From contig NW_025920104.1 of NCBI RefSeq assembly GCF_902686445.1, forward strand, positions 6,572,001 to 6,636,000: a stretch of DNA of 64,000 nucleotides. The letters are read 5' to 3'. Positions 23,879-37,200 of this stretch are shown in pieces. The translations under genes and the position numbers were made by a program. The notes under the pieces are model-generated. The model did no database searches. It was not told where the DNA came from and saw nothing but the letters and a program-made list of their open reading frames with translations. The DNA is from Sciurus carolinensis. Lineage: Eukaryota; Chordata; Mammalia; Rodentia; Sciuridae. Position 1 is the stretch's first letter, and every line of letters begins with the position of its first letter.

Positions 23879-24969
23879 CTTAAAAACTGTCATTTCTGTA
23901 AAACACAAAGATCATCAGCTCTTCAAGGAAAGGAAAATGCAAAAAGAAAAATGTATTTGGTTACATACCTATGGTAATAGGGGTCAAAACTAAATCAAGG
24001 ACAAATCCCTACCCTCAGAAGAAATCTGATCCTGTCTAGGTCCTCTGGATGCTATGGCATCACCATCTCCAGAAAATCACCTTTCAAGATCCTGGTTACA
24101 GTTTCCTAAGAACTGCAATATTATACTGAATGGTACACCACCTGCACAGAAATACCAAATAACTGTAAATGGTAATGAGGGAGGGAGAGTGGAGGACAAA
24201 CTCTTTGATCAATACATCATATTTAGGCCTGGCACCTACATCAGAGCAATGCTGATGCAAAAACATTTACATCCATTGAAAATGCTGGGCAGTGAACACA
24301 GGATCTGCCTTGATTCTTTTTAAAAAACACTTGTTCCAATACAGCTCACCTGCCACCAATACAATGTTAGGTTGCAGTTATAAACAACAGGTAAAATCAA
24401 CCTGGGCCAGAAAGTTTTCTCCTGGTGTTCCTGAAGTGTGGGTACATTATCCAACATAGGCAATTTGAGCGAAAGATGTTCTTTCAGAAAAAAGGGCATT
24501 CTGTGATTCAGCCACTGAGAGCTTCAGCAACAGGAAGACAGAACAGGAATCATGCACCTTTTCTATCATTCCATACTTTGGGGGGAACCACGGAAAGAGA
24601 AAGGGCAGGCTGTCAGTACTCACGAAAAGGATGCTTTCTACAGAGATGGCATCTCACTGGTTATATTCAGGGAGTATTTTACAAAATCGCATGTGCCTCA
24701 AAAGAAAGGCCTGCACTGCAGTAGTTTTGAGATCTGGCTGGCATCTATCTGTTCCTGCTGCCTCCCTGAAGAACATCAAGGAAACGTGCTCCCTTTAAGC
24801 CTGCACAGGCATTCAGCAACTAGAAAAGAAGGTCCCCATAGGTCTCTCACACACACCGCCCCACCTTCCTCCAGAAACAACCCGCGAAGCACTAAGACAG
24901 CCACAGAGTAAAGGAACTCATGGACACAGGTGCAGTGAGACCAAGGAATCCGGTAATGGGGAGGGATGA

Positions 24970-25760
24970 GAGGACTAGGAGATGCTGGGGGTTGTCGGCC
25001 AAAGAGGAGGTAATTACACTCTGCCGCCAACCCTTTGGATAAATCAAGAAAGAATTTCCGAGCGAGCTTTCCCCTACATGGACCCCAAAGAGGCCGGTGG
25101 ACTCGAAAGAGAACCCGCGCAGGATGCCTGGGACCAGGGCACACCGGTTGTGGGGGAGGAAAGGGCAGTGCCCTCGGAGGTCCTTCCATCCCCGCGAGGG
25201 TCGACGGACCAGCGCGGGACACCATGGGCCACAGACAGCACAAGGGCCTCGTTTGGGCTGCAAAAAGGGAAAGAGAGACATGGAACCAGAGGGCTGCAAC
25301 GCGACAAAGTGGAGCGGGGAGCCGGCGGCGGGGCACCAGGGGAGGCGAGCTGGCAGACCTGTACCTGGGGCAGCCTGGAGGCGTCTTCATAGGGAAGCGC
25401 CCCTCCCGCGCAGCCCGCGACCGCCCAAGGGGAAGACCTGGGTGCTGGGAGGCCCGGGCTGCTGAGCAGAGGGCGGGCACACGCGCAGGGGAAAGCAGGG
25501 TTCGGGTCCTTTTGCTTTTACCGGCTTGGAGGTGCCCCGGCGGGCCACCCACGAGTGGTCAGGCAAGCGTGGTCCCTCCCCTAGCCTGGGCTCCAGATTA
25601 GCCGCTGAGTCTCTTTTTCCTTCGCCTGGGTCCAGAGCCTGGATTGATCTGGTTGTGCTGGCGCCTAGGGGTTCCAGCTGCCCACTGCTCCTTCACGTGC
25701 GCACTCGCGCATGCGTGCAGGTCGCGGGACCAGGGATCCTCTCCAAATTCCCAGCCCGGT
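24970..25760. promoter_or_regulatory. CpG island, probable promoter
   Basis: About 0.8 kb of dense CpG and high G+C in an otherwise AT-rich, CpG-poor region. It contains a GC box (GGGCGGG, about 25471-25477), CG-rich runs such as 'gccggcggcggggcacc', an E-box-like CACGTG (25694-25699) and an NRF1-like site. It lies about 1.1 kb upstream of the first probable minus-strand exon, the position expected for that gene's promoter. Long open frames here on both strands are a by-product of GC richness and show no recognisable protein. Direction of transcription is not decided by the sequence; it could be bidirectional. Confidence 0.75.
25705..25718. promoter_or_regulatory. NRF1-like palindromic site
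   Basis: 'tcgcgcatgcgtgc' is close to the NRF1 consensus (YGCGCAYGCGCR) and sits inside the CpG island just beyond CACGTG. NRF1 sites of this type are common at core promoters of housekeeping genes. Confidence 0.5.
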
Positions 25761-26870
25761 GGGCAGACAGCGCAGGGGAGCGGAGGGAACCACTGCCCCC
25801 AGTCCCCAGGCCCATGCTCACAGCCAGCTCCTTCCAAGGGGTAGCAAAAGCACACTGGCTTTCTGGCTTTCCCAGCTGAGACTCTGGTCGTGGTGGAGCA
25901 GGTTTGGTGCAGTATGTGCAAATCAGGCTTGCTGTGCTGTGTGTTTATTTCTCACATGGTCCTTAATACATCACATCCACCTTGAGCACTGATCTTCCTG
26001 AGAATGCAGATCACATTTTCTCTCTCCCCTTTTATGTCTAGTTTTCATTTCCCCTCATTCTCCCCACAAAGACTTGCAGCCCCAAAAGTTGCTTGTGTCC
26101 AGAATTGGATAGCCTATTAACTATTGCAAACCCCGAGTCCATAGATGCATTTCCAACTCAGAATTCAATGGTTTGAGTAGGGCCCTGTTGCTTCAAATAA
26201 TGACAGAAGCCACAAGGAGATAGCAGTTCATACTCTAGTTGTTTGGTCCAATTTTTACGACCTTTTAGATGTCACAAACGCCTTCAGAACATAAATAAAA
26301 TTCTGTCTACCTGATTTGCATAGACATTGGAAAGATGTTTGTCTAAGATTGAACTTTCTTCATGGCCAGTTTCTGAAAGCTGAAATGGAATCTTGAATAA
26401 TTACCATAAATGTTGAGTTGTGTTTAGAGAAGGATTGTTCTGAGGAGTAAATTTTATACGAAGAAAAAGTATCATTTCCAGCAACATTAACATCAAAAAC
26501 CATGGTAAATGAATGTTCCTGCAATTATCCCTGTACCTGTATGCATCAAGCATTCCATTTTAAATTATTGCTTATTAACCAATTATTATATATTTCATAT
26601 TTAATTATTCACAGGAAATGCAACAAGTCATATAAACCCATAAAAATTCATTTATAAGTTATATATCAGAATATGTCTGCTAAGTAAATTTCAAATCCCT
26701 TATTTGTTAAACTATTTGAGCACTTACACGTCAGTTCTTGGATCTCATCTTATTTTTCCTAAAAGTAGCACTTATCAAAATTGCTCATTTTCTGCTTCTC
26801 GGAGCAAGAGCTGGAGTTAGCCTTGTAGAATGCCACTGAGAGCAGGTCATTCTCCTGTTCAGAACCCTCC
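25760..26870. other. No gene seen beyond the CpG island
   Basis: Returns to AT-rich DNA within a few hundred bases. I found no exon with matching splice sites on the plus strand. Confidence 0.4.
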
Positions 26871-26879
26871 TTCAGTAAA

Positions 26880-27245
26880 TAAAATGAGATATATCTAGTC
26901 AAGGGAACATTATTTAGTTATAAAAAGGAGCAGAGTACTGACATATGTTACTTGGATGACCCTTTAAATTATTGCAAGTGAAAGAAAGTAGACATAAAAC
27001 ACCACATTTTGTTTGCTTCATTTATTTGAAATATCTAGAGGAGAAAAATCTACAGAAATAGAAAGTAATTGGGAATTGAGCAACCTGGGGATGATAGCCA
27101 AAGGTTTTAGGATGATGAAATTATTCTAAAATCAGTTTCCAATAGTGGTTGCACAACTTCGTGTGTATAGTCATTGTATTTATGCCTTTAATGAGTGGAT
27201 TATATGGCATGTGAATTTTATCTCAACAAAGATGTTAAAGGGAAA
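26880..27245 (+). mobile_element. Old L1 3' end (L1M-like)
   Basis: The blocks 'gcaagtgaaagaaagtagac', 'tcatttatttgaaatatcta', 'gtggttgcacaacttcgtg' and 'catgtgaattttatctcaac' occur in the order of an ancient L1 ORF2 end plus 3' UTR. Unlike the L1 at 11-17 kb, it is old and in sense orientation. Confidence 0.65.
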
Positions 27246-27329
27246 AAGGAAGATATAACTAAATGCAGTATATGATCCTTGATTGGATCCTGGTGAAAGA
27301 AAAGGTATAAATTGGCATTATAAAGTTGT

Positions 27330-27850
27330 AACAATGCTAGACACTTGAGAGGCATCTTCTGCTTATAGTCTCAGAACCTTCCAATAAGGTATACACCATC
27401 ATGCTCATCATTAGATAATAGCAGTACTTATTGAATTAGGGTTTCTATGGGATGATGATGGTAGTGGAGGTGATGATGTTATCTAATACTTGGGTTTGCA
27501 ATTTGCGAGTAATTGTTTTGAGCCTTATGCATATGTTATTAACCTCTTTATCCTTCAAACAACCCAATGAGGTATTAGAAAACTTGGAGGGCCTAGGGAA
27601 AGGGAGGGAGACTAAGGGAGAGTCATTGGGAGGGAATTAATATAATCAAAGTATGTTACATATGACTACAGATATGCCACAATGAAACCCACTATTCTGT
27701 GTAATTAATATACACTGATAAAAAACACCATGAGATAGACACTATTTTCTCTACAGATACAGAAATGGAAGCACCAACACGTTAAGTGACTTCATCAAGG
27801 TCACACAGCAAGTGTGCTGGTGCCTAGAAAGTACAGGATGTGACACCTGG
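27330..27850 (-). mobile_element. MIR fragments, antisense
   Basis: 'cttcaaacaacccaatgagg' near 27555 and 'aagtgacttcatcaaggtca' with 'cacagcaagtgtgctgg' near 27785-27825 match antisense MIR landmarks. Probably two copies; a GATGAT-rich patch lies between them. Confidence 0.6.
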
Positions 27851-27859
27851 CATCTTGTA

Positions 27860-28690
27860 TGTGTCACAAAGGTTACTGATATTCTTCTCTTTGAATGTTT
27901 GTAGTGCTGTGCTGAGAATAAAATTTCTGTTTCCAAACCAAATATCTTAGGTAAACTCATAGCAAGAGAATAATTAATGAAGTAGTCAGTTTTTGAAAGT
28001 GACGACATGATTTCCAGAAAAAAACTTCAATTGTTTTACTTCTGTTAGCAAGTTCTCCCAACTAGACATACATCCATTGTCAAATTTCCCACACTGAAGG
28101 ACTGATTTTGGCTGTAATTCACACAGAACCTAAATAACAACTGTTTAATCTGGACAAATTGTCACTCCAACAAATATCACTCTGAAAAAATGAGGAAGTG
28201 AAGAAGAAGTAAAGGCTAAATGCAGTAGTGTGCTTCAGCCAGCTAACCACAGATTGGAAAAGCTCATGGCTTAATCCTCAAGTTTTTGCAAGCTTGTTGT
28301 TTAACGCATTGGTCACCTGAAATTAGCCATGGTGGTTTTATCTGCTACACAAAAACTGAAGAACACCATAAATAAGGTCCTGCCTCCTTTTTTGGAGAAC
28401 CAGTTTAACATTACCAGCATACCACTGAATACCTCAAGATGTAAAGATTTTATTTTTAAATATTAGGAAAAACATCAGTCCTAGTAGGAATCAGACATGT
28501 TCTAATAGCTTCTCAGTTTTTGTTTGAAGCAATTGTTATATCAAATTGTTGCTGCAACAATCAACTTTTCTATGATGTAATTTTAATAAAAATATAAAAC
28601 ATCTTTTTTGATAACTTCTAAAATTTATTCAGGGAAAAGAAGTAAAGTAGAATATCATCTTTCCTGGTTATAAAGAAGAACATATTTATT
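27860..28690. other. No gene seen
   Basis: AT-rich sequence without recognisable repeats or splice-bounded open frames. Confidence 0.35.
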
Positions 28691-28691
28691 T

Positions 28692-28762
28692 CAGTGCTTG
28701 GAGTGGAACCTAGGGTCTCTTGTGCATACAGGCAGGTGTTCTACCACTCGACCACATCTGCC
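28692..28762 (-). mobile_element. ID-type SINE fragment
   Basis: Plus-strand 'gtgcttggagtggaacctag', 'acaggcaggtgttctaccac' and 'tcgaccacatc' read as the reverse complement of the ID head. No A-tail is preserved. Confidence 0.6.
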
Positions 28763-29488
28763 TGAATGATTTTCACTCTTATCGAGGAGAGCCTTCCTTC
28801 CCACTTCTCTTTGGGATACAACAGGTGCTTCAGAAACAAAACTGACATGGACAAAGAGAGTCTTCCTTTGGCTTGAGAAGAGTCAACAAGGATAATTTCA
28901 GGAGCTGAGCCAGAAACAGAGAAGTAGGCCTCCAGGTTCCATAAACATGGTCCCACTCCACCTGGGAGTTTCTACCTCCAAGATAAAAGTGTATTTAGGG
29001 TATTTAGAAATGAGTACCTGAAACCAAGCCACATATCAGTGTTGCAAAATGTACTTTAGGTATTTCTTTTAAAAGTCTTGCTGTTTGATTGGCTTAATGT
29101 TGTCAGACTGTAGCCATAATGATGAAGAATCATATTTGAAAGTAAAGCAATCAATAGTAACCTATCTAAAAGGTCTGTGTATCCAACTGACTCATACATC
29201 TGTTGGGGATTTTTGGTGGATGCTCAAAAAATAACACCTACTTCTCCTAAGTACAAGGTCATATGAGAACCAATAAGAAGACAGAGAGATGGAAGTCTAA
29301 ATATTATCTTTATTACCTATAAAGTGTATTTGAAGGTTTGATCTTAGATCTGTGGTCAAATTGATTTGTCAATATTGTACTTGCAAATGCAATAAAATTA
29401 GCAATGTTCTGAAACTCACTGGCACTAGTATAAAGGAAGAGTCACAGGCTGCAATTTACTGTACAACTGTGGATCAAACAAGACATCA

Positions 29489-29700
29489 TCCAGGATGCAG
29501 TTGTGTGCACTTGTAACTCTAGTGACTTTGGAGGATGAGGCAGGAGGATGATGAATTCAAAACCAGACTCAACAACTTAGCAAGGCACTAAGCAACTCAG
29601 TGAGATGCTGTCTCTAAATAAACTGTAAAAAATGTCTTGGGATGTGGCTCAGTGGTAAAGCATCCTGGGTTCAATTCCTCATACAAAAAAGAAAAAAACA
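29489..29700 (+). mobile_element. B1/ID chimeric SINE
   Basis: The B1-like body ('ggatgaggcaggaggatgat', 'agcaaggcactaagcaactc') leads into an ID tail ('gggatgtggctcagtggtaa') and an A-rich end. Same family as the copies at 861 and 3643. Confidence 0.85.
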
Positions 29701-29709
29701 TAAAGGACA

Positions 29710-31240
29710 TCTCACTCTCAAGGGAATGTTTTTCTGGTTTATTGAAGGATTCTTCCACTCTGCATCAGTGTGTCCCTTAAGTTAGCTCATCTTTCAAAAG
29801 AAAAGCTAATGTTGCACTTGTCCATTTGAGACAAGGTGATCATGTTTGCTACGCCAGTTAGCAAAGGGATGCTCCATTTTGCCTAATAAAACTCCCCTTA
29901 TGTTTGCATTTTGTGCATACCTGGCAGAAACCTGGCAAAAGTTTTATCCATTTCAAATTTGCCCTTATGTTGACACCCTGCCCCACAAACCATAGTTATT
30001 AAATGAGAGCACATCTTTTAAAACCATAGGACTGAGAACATGGAACACTAACTAGAGAAGGTATTGACAAGTGAAAGAATATTAACTTAGCAGTATTTAT
30101 TGATCATTTACAGTGTGCTGGGGACAGTTCTCAGTACTAAGATGACTGTAGCAAATAGGACATTTCATTTTAGGTTGACAATTAATTTTCATTGGGGAGA
30201 CAGCACAGTGGCACAAGATAAGATGTTATCATTGAAGCTGTGAAGACAGTAAAACAGGAGAAGGTGACAGGGATGGTAGGAACTGGGCAGTGTTCTATTT
30301 TAGACCAGAAGGCCACAGAAAACATCTCTGAGGAGACCTTTGAGCTGAGATGAGGACAATAGGAAAGATGCTGGAGAGTTAGGTCCCATCTGTTACTATC
30401 GCCAGCACTTCACATTTTATTCTGACTGCAAAAGAAAGTCATAGAATGGATCCAAGTGGGGCAACACCCAGATGGGGGTTGCCTTTCCCTGACTTCTCAG
30501 TATAAAAGTGGGAGCCAGAGGAGGATCTAGAGGGAAAGCAGGTGAACCAGAGAGTAGGTGACTACAGTGGTAACAAGAGAAGATTGTGGCTTCAACAGGG
30601 CTGCTATTGAGGCAATGGACCAAAGAGGAAAGGCTGCTTCTTTGACCATGAGCTTGAAGAGGACAGGCCAAGGGAAGGGTGGTCCCCTTCCTATAGTACT
30701 GAAGTCCCATGAACTTCAGGAAATATGTATTTTAAAACATGCTTGTCTCATATTTATATTTCTCAAAACTGCTCTCAACAACTGCAGGTATCTTCCAAAA
30801 TAAAGAATTGCAGAATTTCCCCACCAGCAGCAATTTTTGGTTTCCTATGGTCCTAACTAGAGTTGTTTTTGTCATCCAAATAATGAATATGCTCTAATAT
30901 CTTCACTCCTCAACATACAAACACATAAATATTCATAAACATATAGAGACACAAAAATAGAGCCACTCCTGGCCCTAAATATTTCCCTAGTTACACCAAT
31001 TTTCTCAGTGTCTTTATCATCCTCATTTCCCCCAAAAGTAGTTTACATCCCTGGCTATCTCATTTGCATAAATCTCATTGACAACTTTACCCACTCAACT
31101 TCATGCCTAGCTCTCCAAGGCATATTGGGAGGATTCCAGGTTTGCTTCCTTGGCTGACTTCCTTACATATCCAGTATGTGACTGGAGACAACATAATGCC
31201 AGAGATCATCTAAATTTTGCACAGGCAAAATCAATAGAAA
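29710..31240. other. No gene seen; weak ancient-repeat signal
   Basis: 'atttattgatcatttacagt' near 30100 and 'tctctgaggagacctttgag' near 30330 resemble old interspersed repeats, but I cannot name a family. No splice-bounded exon found. Confidence 0.35.
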
Positions 31241-31243
31241 TTT

Positions 31244-31552
31244 TTAACCGCTGGTCTGGATGGGTTCTAGGAACCCCATAGATATCAAAACCCAGGAATC
31301 CCTACGTCATTCATAGCCAATGCAATAGCATTTGCATACAATGCAGACACACCCTCCTGCATGCTTTAAACCATGAGGACATTCCATAGAATACCCAGTA
31401 TAACATAAATACTATGTAAAAAGTTACACAGTAATAACAAGGAAAATGTACCTATTTATATTGTACAAATGGAATTGTTTCTCACTGTTCTTCAGTTAAG
31501 ATTGTTTGAATATGGGGATGTGGAATCAGCATATATGGAGGGCCAGCTGCAA
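31244..31552 (-). mobile_element. MER2-like Tigger DNA transposon, antisense
   Basis: Plus strand begins 'ggtctggatgggttctagga' and ends 'catatatggagggccagctg', the reverse complement of the family seen at 4525-4817. The left end is slightly truncated. Confidence 0.65.
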
Positions 31553-31559
31553 CCTGAGT

Positions 31560-32445
31560 CCCTGAGGGACATAAATATCTAAACATTTAAATTCAGCAAA
31601 ATCAGGAGAGTGACTGGACATAAAAAAAGTGGTGCTGACTTCCCTCACATCCGAGTGCTGGAACTGAGTCCCATGTTTGCAGACTCTGAGAAATCTGCAC
31701 AATCTGACTGCAGCTGAGGTGTGTGATAAAGTCAGGTGGACCTAGCCCATCCTTTCCTAGAGGCTGGTCTTCTGCATACCCACAAAGATTTTGCAACTGG
31801 ATAAGACTGGCAGTTTGTTGGGGGGTAGGTAACATTCAGCCAGAAACATCTGGATTTTGTCACTAAGTGCTGCCTGATCCTGTGCCCCTAATTTGTTCTC
31901 CTGTGTTCCTCAATGGTGAATCACAGGTTTTTTTTTTTTTTTCTAAACTTGTACAATAAACTGCTTTGTTTGACTTGTGGAAGACTCTTCATTTAATAGT
32001 GACTTTGGGATCTAAACTAAAATTTTATTAATTTGAATATAATTACTTGTCGGTGATATATTCTTGATGTTTATAACCTATTTGTATGCTTAAGAAATTA
32101 TTAATGTCTATAATAAAACTTGCTTATCTGAGTATTTTGAAACATATTATTTTGAAGATTTTGAAGATTTTTGCCTTTTAAAAATGAGTCATGTTTTATT
32201 TGAACAAATAATTCAAAAATCTAACATCATCCAAATCTTATGAAAATAATCAAAATCTTAAAAAGATTAAAAATTTCACTATTCTTTTTACAAATTCTGA
32301 GAGGAAAATAAATTTGAAACAGTAAATTACAGAAAATAATGTTGAAATTAGTCTTTGCCTTTTGAGACCCTGTTACTGACTTGGCAAGCTTCATATCAAA
32401 TGCCATGCTAGTAGCACTCACATTGCATGATTCATTATTTTACAT
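31560..32445. other. No gene seen
   Basis: Contains a poly-T run (about 31928-31943) and AT-rich unique-looking sequence. Confidence 0.35.
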
Positions 32446-32451
32446 CTTTTG

Positions 32452-32519
32452 TGATGGGAATTGGATCCAGGTCTGCGTGCATGCTAGGTGATCTAACACT
32501 GCACTCTACCTCAGTTCCT
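32452..32519 (-). mobile_element. ID-type SINE fragment, antisense
   Basis: 'gggaattggatccaggtctg', 'gcatgctaggtgatctaaca' and 'cactctacctcagttcc' are the reverse of an ID head. Diverged and tailless. Confidence 0.6.
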
Positions 32520-33189
32520 AATGGTATCTTTTAAATCAGATTCTGTGCATTTCACCTACTATCATTTCCTAATCCTAGGTACTTTCCAGATTCCTATGTT
32601 TAAGAGCTTAAGTTATAGCACTTAAGCACCAACAGTGCAACAGAAACAACTTATAAGTTCATGAAACAAAAAAGGAAGGAATGGAGATTACAAGGCAGTC
32701 TTGAAGCAGAATCCATGATTAAATCAGCTTTAGTATTAATTGGAAATAATAAGATCACCTGCTTGATACTCTAATTATTAAATGTTGGACAAATTGGGTT
32801 TGGTAGACATCTAGATTAACAATGTACACAAAAGCATCTCTGCTTTCCCCCTCATCCTGTTTCTTGTTGTTTCACTTCAGTTAGTTTAATTTGGAATCAC
32901 TTTGTAATTAGCACCTCTCTTCAAATTGTATTTGCAACACTTCCTTTTTCCTAGGTTAAGTTTGTACATTTTGAATGAAATTATAAATACCAATTTTTAA
33001 ATTGTGTTTTATTAAGAAACCTATTTTGCTGTTTATGTAATTTCATTTAAATTGTTATAACTAATGTATCCATGTAAAGTTATTTTTGATGTTCTAGCTA
33101 ATCATAAATTGTTCTATTTAAAGATATTTTATTGAGTAATTTCAGAAGAATTCAAATCTTGTTTAAATCATGATAATTTGCAGAACTCC

Positions 33190-34235
33190 CTGGAGTCCAC
33201 AGGTGAGGCCTGCAAAGGAAGGATGGTTTGCACTACACAGAAACTTCAGGGTGCCTTGTGAACATGAGGATTGCTGGTCCCAAGAGCATCTGGGTAAGGG
33301 CTAAAGATAAATTATAGGGTGCATTACCCAGAAACATATGGGATTGTGGGGGTATGTGGCTTGCAACTCCCTTGATCTTCTGAGTGAGACTTGCCCAGGA
33401 AGGATGGGATACACTGCCCACAATCCTAAGTGGTAACTTATGAGCATGTGATCTGCAGCTCCCAGAAGCCTCTACATGAGGACCTCACAGGAGGAATGGG
33501 CTGCAGTACACAGAATCCTTGGGGGTATATGGTTAGCCTATTTCCTGTAGATTCCAGAATTCATGGATTATGGTTGCAAAGGAAGAATTAACTGCACTAC
33601 CCAAAATCCTAAATATGCCAGGTAAGAATGTGAACTGCAGTTTCTAGGAAACTCTTGTTGAAGGCTGCCAAGAAGATTTGGTTTCACAATGTAGAATCTT
33701 CAGCGGTGTGGTGATCATGTGGCCTTCAGCTCCCAGTAGCACCTGGGTGAGGTTTGCAATAACCAGAATGCTTTGGGTTCCTGGTGAGCATCTGTCCTGA
33801 AGTTCCCAGCATCCTCTGGGATAGGCTGAAAAGTATGGATGGATTACAATGCCCAGAATCCTCAGGGGTGTGTGGTGAGCATCTGGTCTACAGCTCCCCA
33901 AAATTTCTGGGTGAAGTCCTCAGGAAAAATGGGACACTACCCAGAATCCTCAGTGTGCCTGGTAAGACTGTGTCCTGCAGCTCCCTGGAGCAAAAAAAAT
34001 ATAGGCTACATTATAAACATCAGGGTTGTCTGGGGGTATGAGGCCTGCAGCTCCATGGATTTTCTGGGTGATATTTGCCCAGGGAGGACAGTTAATGCTG
34101 CCCACAATCCTCAGGGGTGCCTTATGAGCATGTGGTCTGAGTGTGCAGGAACCTCTGTGTTAGCAGCAGTGGGGAGATGGACCACACTACCCAGAATCCT
34201 GAGGGCAGTGTAGTGAGCATGTGGCCTGTGACAAA
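33190..34235 (+). repeat. Diverged ~92-bp tandem repeat, about 12 copies
   Basis: The phrase 'actacccagaatcctcaggg' or a decayed form recurs at about 33231, 33327, 33412, 33504, 33592, 33686, 33760, 33846, 33936, 34013, 34092 and 34184, a spacing of roughly 75-96 bp. Each unit continues with a 'tggtgagcatgtgg' block, a 'cagctcccagaa' block and a 'gggtgaggtctgc' block. The two CCAGAA-like blocks suggest an older half-unit of about 45 bp. Copies differ substantially, so the array is old. Confidence 0.8.
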
Positions 34236-34239
34236 GATG

Positions 34240-37200
34240 GCTATAGTCCATCTTATCATGAAATGTGGTTATATTTTAATTTTTTTTCAATTTTCATAAG
34301 TTTTTTCATTGGCTTCATCTGTTCTGAAATATTCCTCATGGAGGAAGAACCACGATGTGTTTAACTTTTCTCTCCTTTGCACATTTAGCGTGTATGTAGT
34401 TTTCAGCATCTTGGATCATATTGATGCCAACAGCTGGACACCAGGCAATTTCCTGACCCTCCTGCCTTCTTGCTTTCCCTGCTCCATTCCTCCTTGCCTT
34501 CCTGCTTCCTTCCTACTACCACCCACATCTACTCATCATCTACCATCAACAGACTCTACCATAGGCACTGGGCAAAGGTCTCTATAAGGCCCAGCACAGT
34601 CTTAAAAAAGTTTATTTTCCAGAGAAAATGAGACAGATTTAAGTCCTTAGGTTTAGACCTAGCCAGTATGCTAAAGATGTTTGGTGAAACACGGTGTGGC
34701 AGGGCTGTGCTCCCAAATGGGGCTGTGGGGGGCAGCTTCAGGGGAGAGAATCCTTGGGTGCCCAGGGCTGCCCATGGTCATGACAGAACCCCAAGTATGG
34801 GGTCTGCCTGTTTTCACTTCAGAACAGATTCTGGGCCACCATCCCCTGTGTCAGAATAGAACCTCCCTTGGCAGGCAGGCCATAGTGCCCCCTTCATCCC
34901 AGAAGAGCCCCCAGGTACACTCCAACTGGGGTTTTAATCCTGTGGTTGTGCAGAGCTCTAAGGTGATCTGCATCCCCTTCTTGCTATGTAGGACCTACTT
35001 ATGGTTCTGTATTATTATCTCATGGTTAAGTCATGGTACCACATTGCTCACGACCCTTGAAGGAGAATGTGACTCACAACTGAAGCCCCACTCCAGGGCT
35101 CTTCTCAGTCAGACCTTCCTGAACCTAGGAACAGGGCAACCTGATGTTCACCTGGGACCCAGTGATCCAGGTGGACCTTCCTACACTCCTTGTGATGGGC
35201 AAGCAACCCAGCAAATGCCTGAAATTACCTAGACTCACCCTCAGGATTTATACTCAGAGTTTGACCCAGTCTTCTGAGACCCTTGCCTTATCCCTGCTCC
35301 ACCCTCCAACAGCCACCCTACATTACAGCTGAGCCCCTGGAATTCCTCCATCATGCAGCAGGCCCCTGGGCTTCTCCCATGGTGTCCTTTGGAATACTCC
35401 TCTCCCCACTCTCCCCACTTTGCTTTGCCATCTTAAAAAGTCCTTCAGAACACAGCCCAGCTGATCAAGTGCAGGGAACACTGCCCTGAGTCTGCACAGC
35501 ATCCTGTCCTCTCTCTGCTTAGCATGCTGAATGACATTTGCCTGGTAGTTCTCCTTCTCCCCTGATAGCTTGTGGCTCCTGAACACCCACACTTCTTGGT
35601 GGTGTAGGCTCCTAATTATGGTAGAAGTTCAATAACTATTTGAGAAAGGAACCTTCAGCAGGAATGGGAGAAAGAGATATGTCTCCAACTCCATGTTCAA
35701 ACTTGAAGAGGCATCTTGTGATGACAATCTTCTGGGGATAATCCCTGGGCAGAGGGATGGCTCAAGAGCAGGGAAAACCTTCTCCTATTAGAGGACAGAA
35801 GATGAAAGACTCACTCCCTGTGGGCTCCTCTCCAGGGATCATGGACCCCATCTGCTGAAGGGATTGACCCCAGATCTGTAGGGCTCCCAGGTGTTGTCCA
35901 CTAAATGAAAGAAATTTTTACAGGTGAGGGATGTTTACTGACAGCACTGTACAGGTGACCAGGGACACACAGGTGCTGCAGGTAGCTGTAGGATGTGTCA
36001 TGTTCTCAGGTTGGCTGAACCTCTGACTGCTCAACAGAAGGGCTCTGCCCCTGTGGGACACAGGCACAGAGTGGAGGGAAGAAATGGTTTGAGCACACTG
36101 GCCTGAGGACAGTTTGCTTCCAACCTCAGAATACATCTCAAAGTTTCAGCAGGTAACTCAAATATCAGCCTGTCTCTGGAAAAGTGTCTAATCTGTGCTT
36201 GGGTGGCAGGAAGCCTCCTAGGCCATGGGACTTCTGCCTTTCACTAAGGTGCTGTGAGAAGGCCACTGTGTCCATTCTGACAGTGTACTGTGTCCTGAAA
36301 TTCCAAAGTATGGATGCATCCTCTGTCTCTGTTTTCCTTGCTAGAACACAGTGGTCTGTCAGGCTTTACCTGGAACCCATCAGTCATCCGTACTTATGCA
36401 TTGAAAAGATGCACACTGAACCTCAGATTAGTCCCTGAGTTTGGGAAGTAGGGAGACTCTGAAGAGGATTTCAAGTCCCAAATCAAAGTCACCACCTCCC
36501 CCATCTAAGTGTTCTGCTGCACCAAGTCTGGATCCATGGCAACCCAGAAGTCCAATGATCCAATTCACATGATTCTTCTTTACTTTTTCTTTCTCCAAAT
36601 ATTCTACTTCTATTGATCCATTTTTTTCTCTTTTTTTCATGCAATTTCTTGTTTAATTTTCTACTCCACTGCTGCTGAGCCTGCAGGAGAATTCAAGTGC
36701 ATGATCATGGGCTACTTTAACATAAAGCAGTGTGGCACGTGGTAAACAGGACAAAGACAAACACCAGAAATACGTCATTTTGAATCTCCCTCTGTTAAGT
36801 AGCTGTACAACTCTTAGGAGGTCACAGCCCTGTCATCCCTATTCAGAAAAGTTGAATCTGCCAACCAATAAGGGAGCAGTGGAAAGCAAAATTTGTATCA
36901 CCAGTATGTCTGGACCTGAAGGTTTTCCCTCTATCCTCTCTCCAGGGGTCTGTGGGGAGCAGGTAGCATTACACACAGCTGCTTTGCCATGCAGATTACA
37001 CTCTAAATTTTTAATTCCAGCCAATCTTAGCATTTTCCTTTTCCCTGGATTTAATTTTGCCCCTAGAACAGTGATCTCAATTGAATTGCAAGGAGTCCGC
37101 CACTTAGCAGGCTGATCTTGAAAATGCAAGTGCTCTTTCTGATCAATTTGTGAAAGTTCAATGGAAATCCTACAATTTTAGAGCAAGGCTTCTCCAAAAC

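Noticed and set aside
24776..25601. Long ORFs in the CpG island (258 codons minus, 188 codons plus)
   Set aside because: GC-rich DNA has few stops; several frames are open at once and none shows a recognisable domain or exon boundaries.
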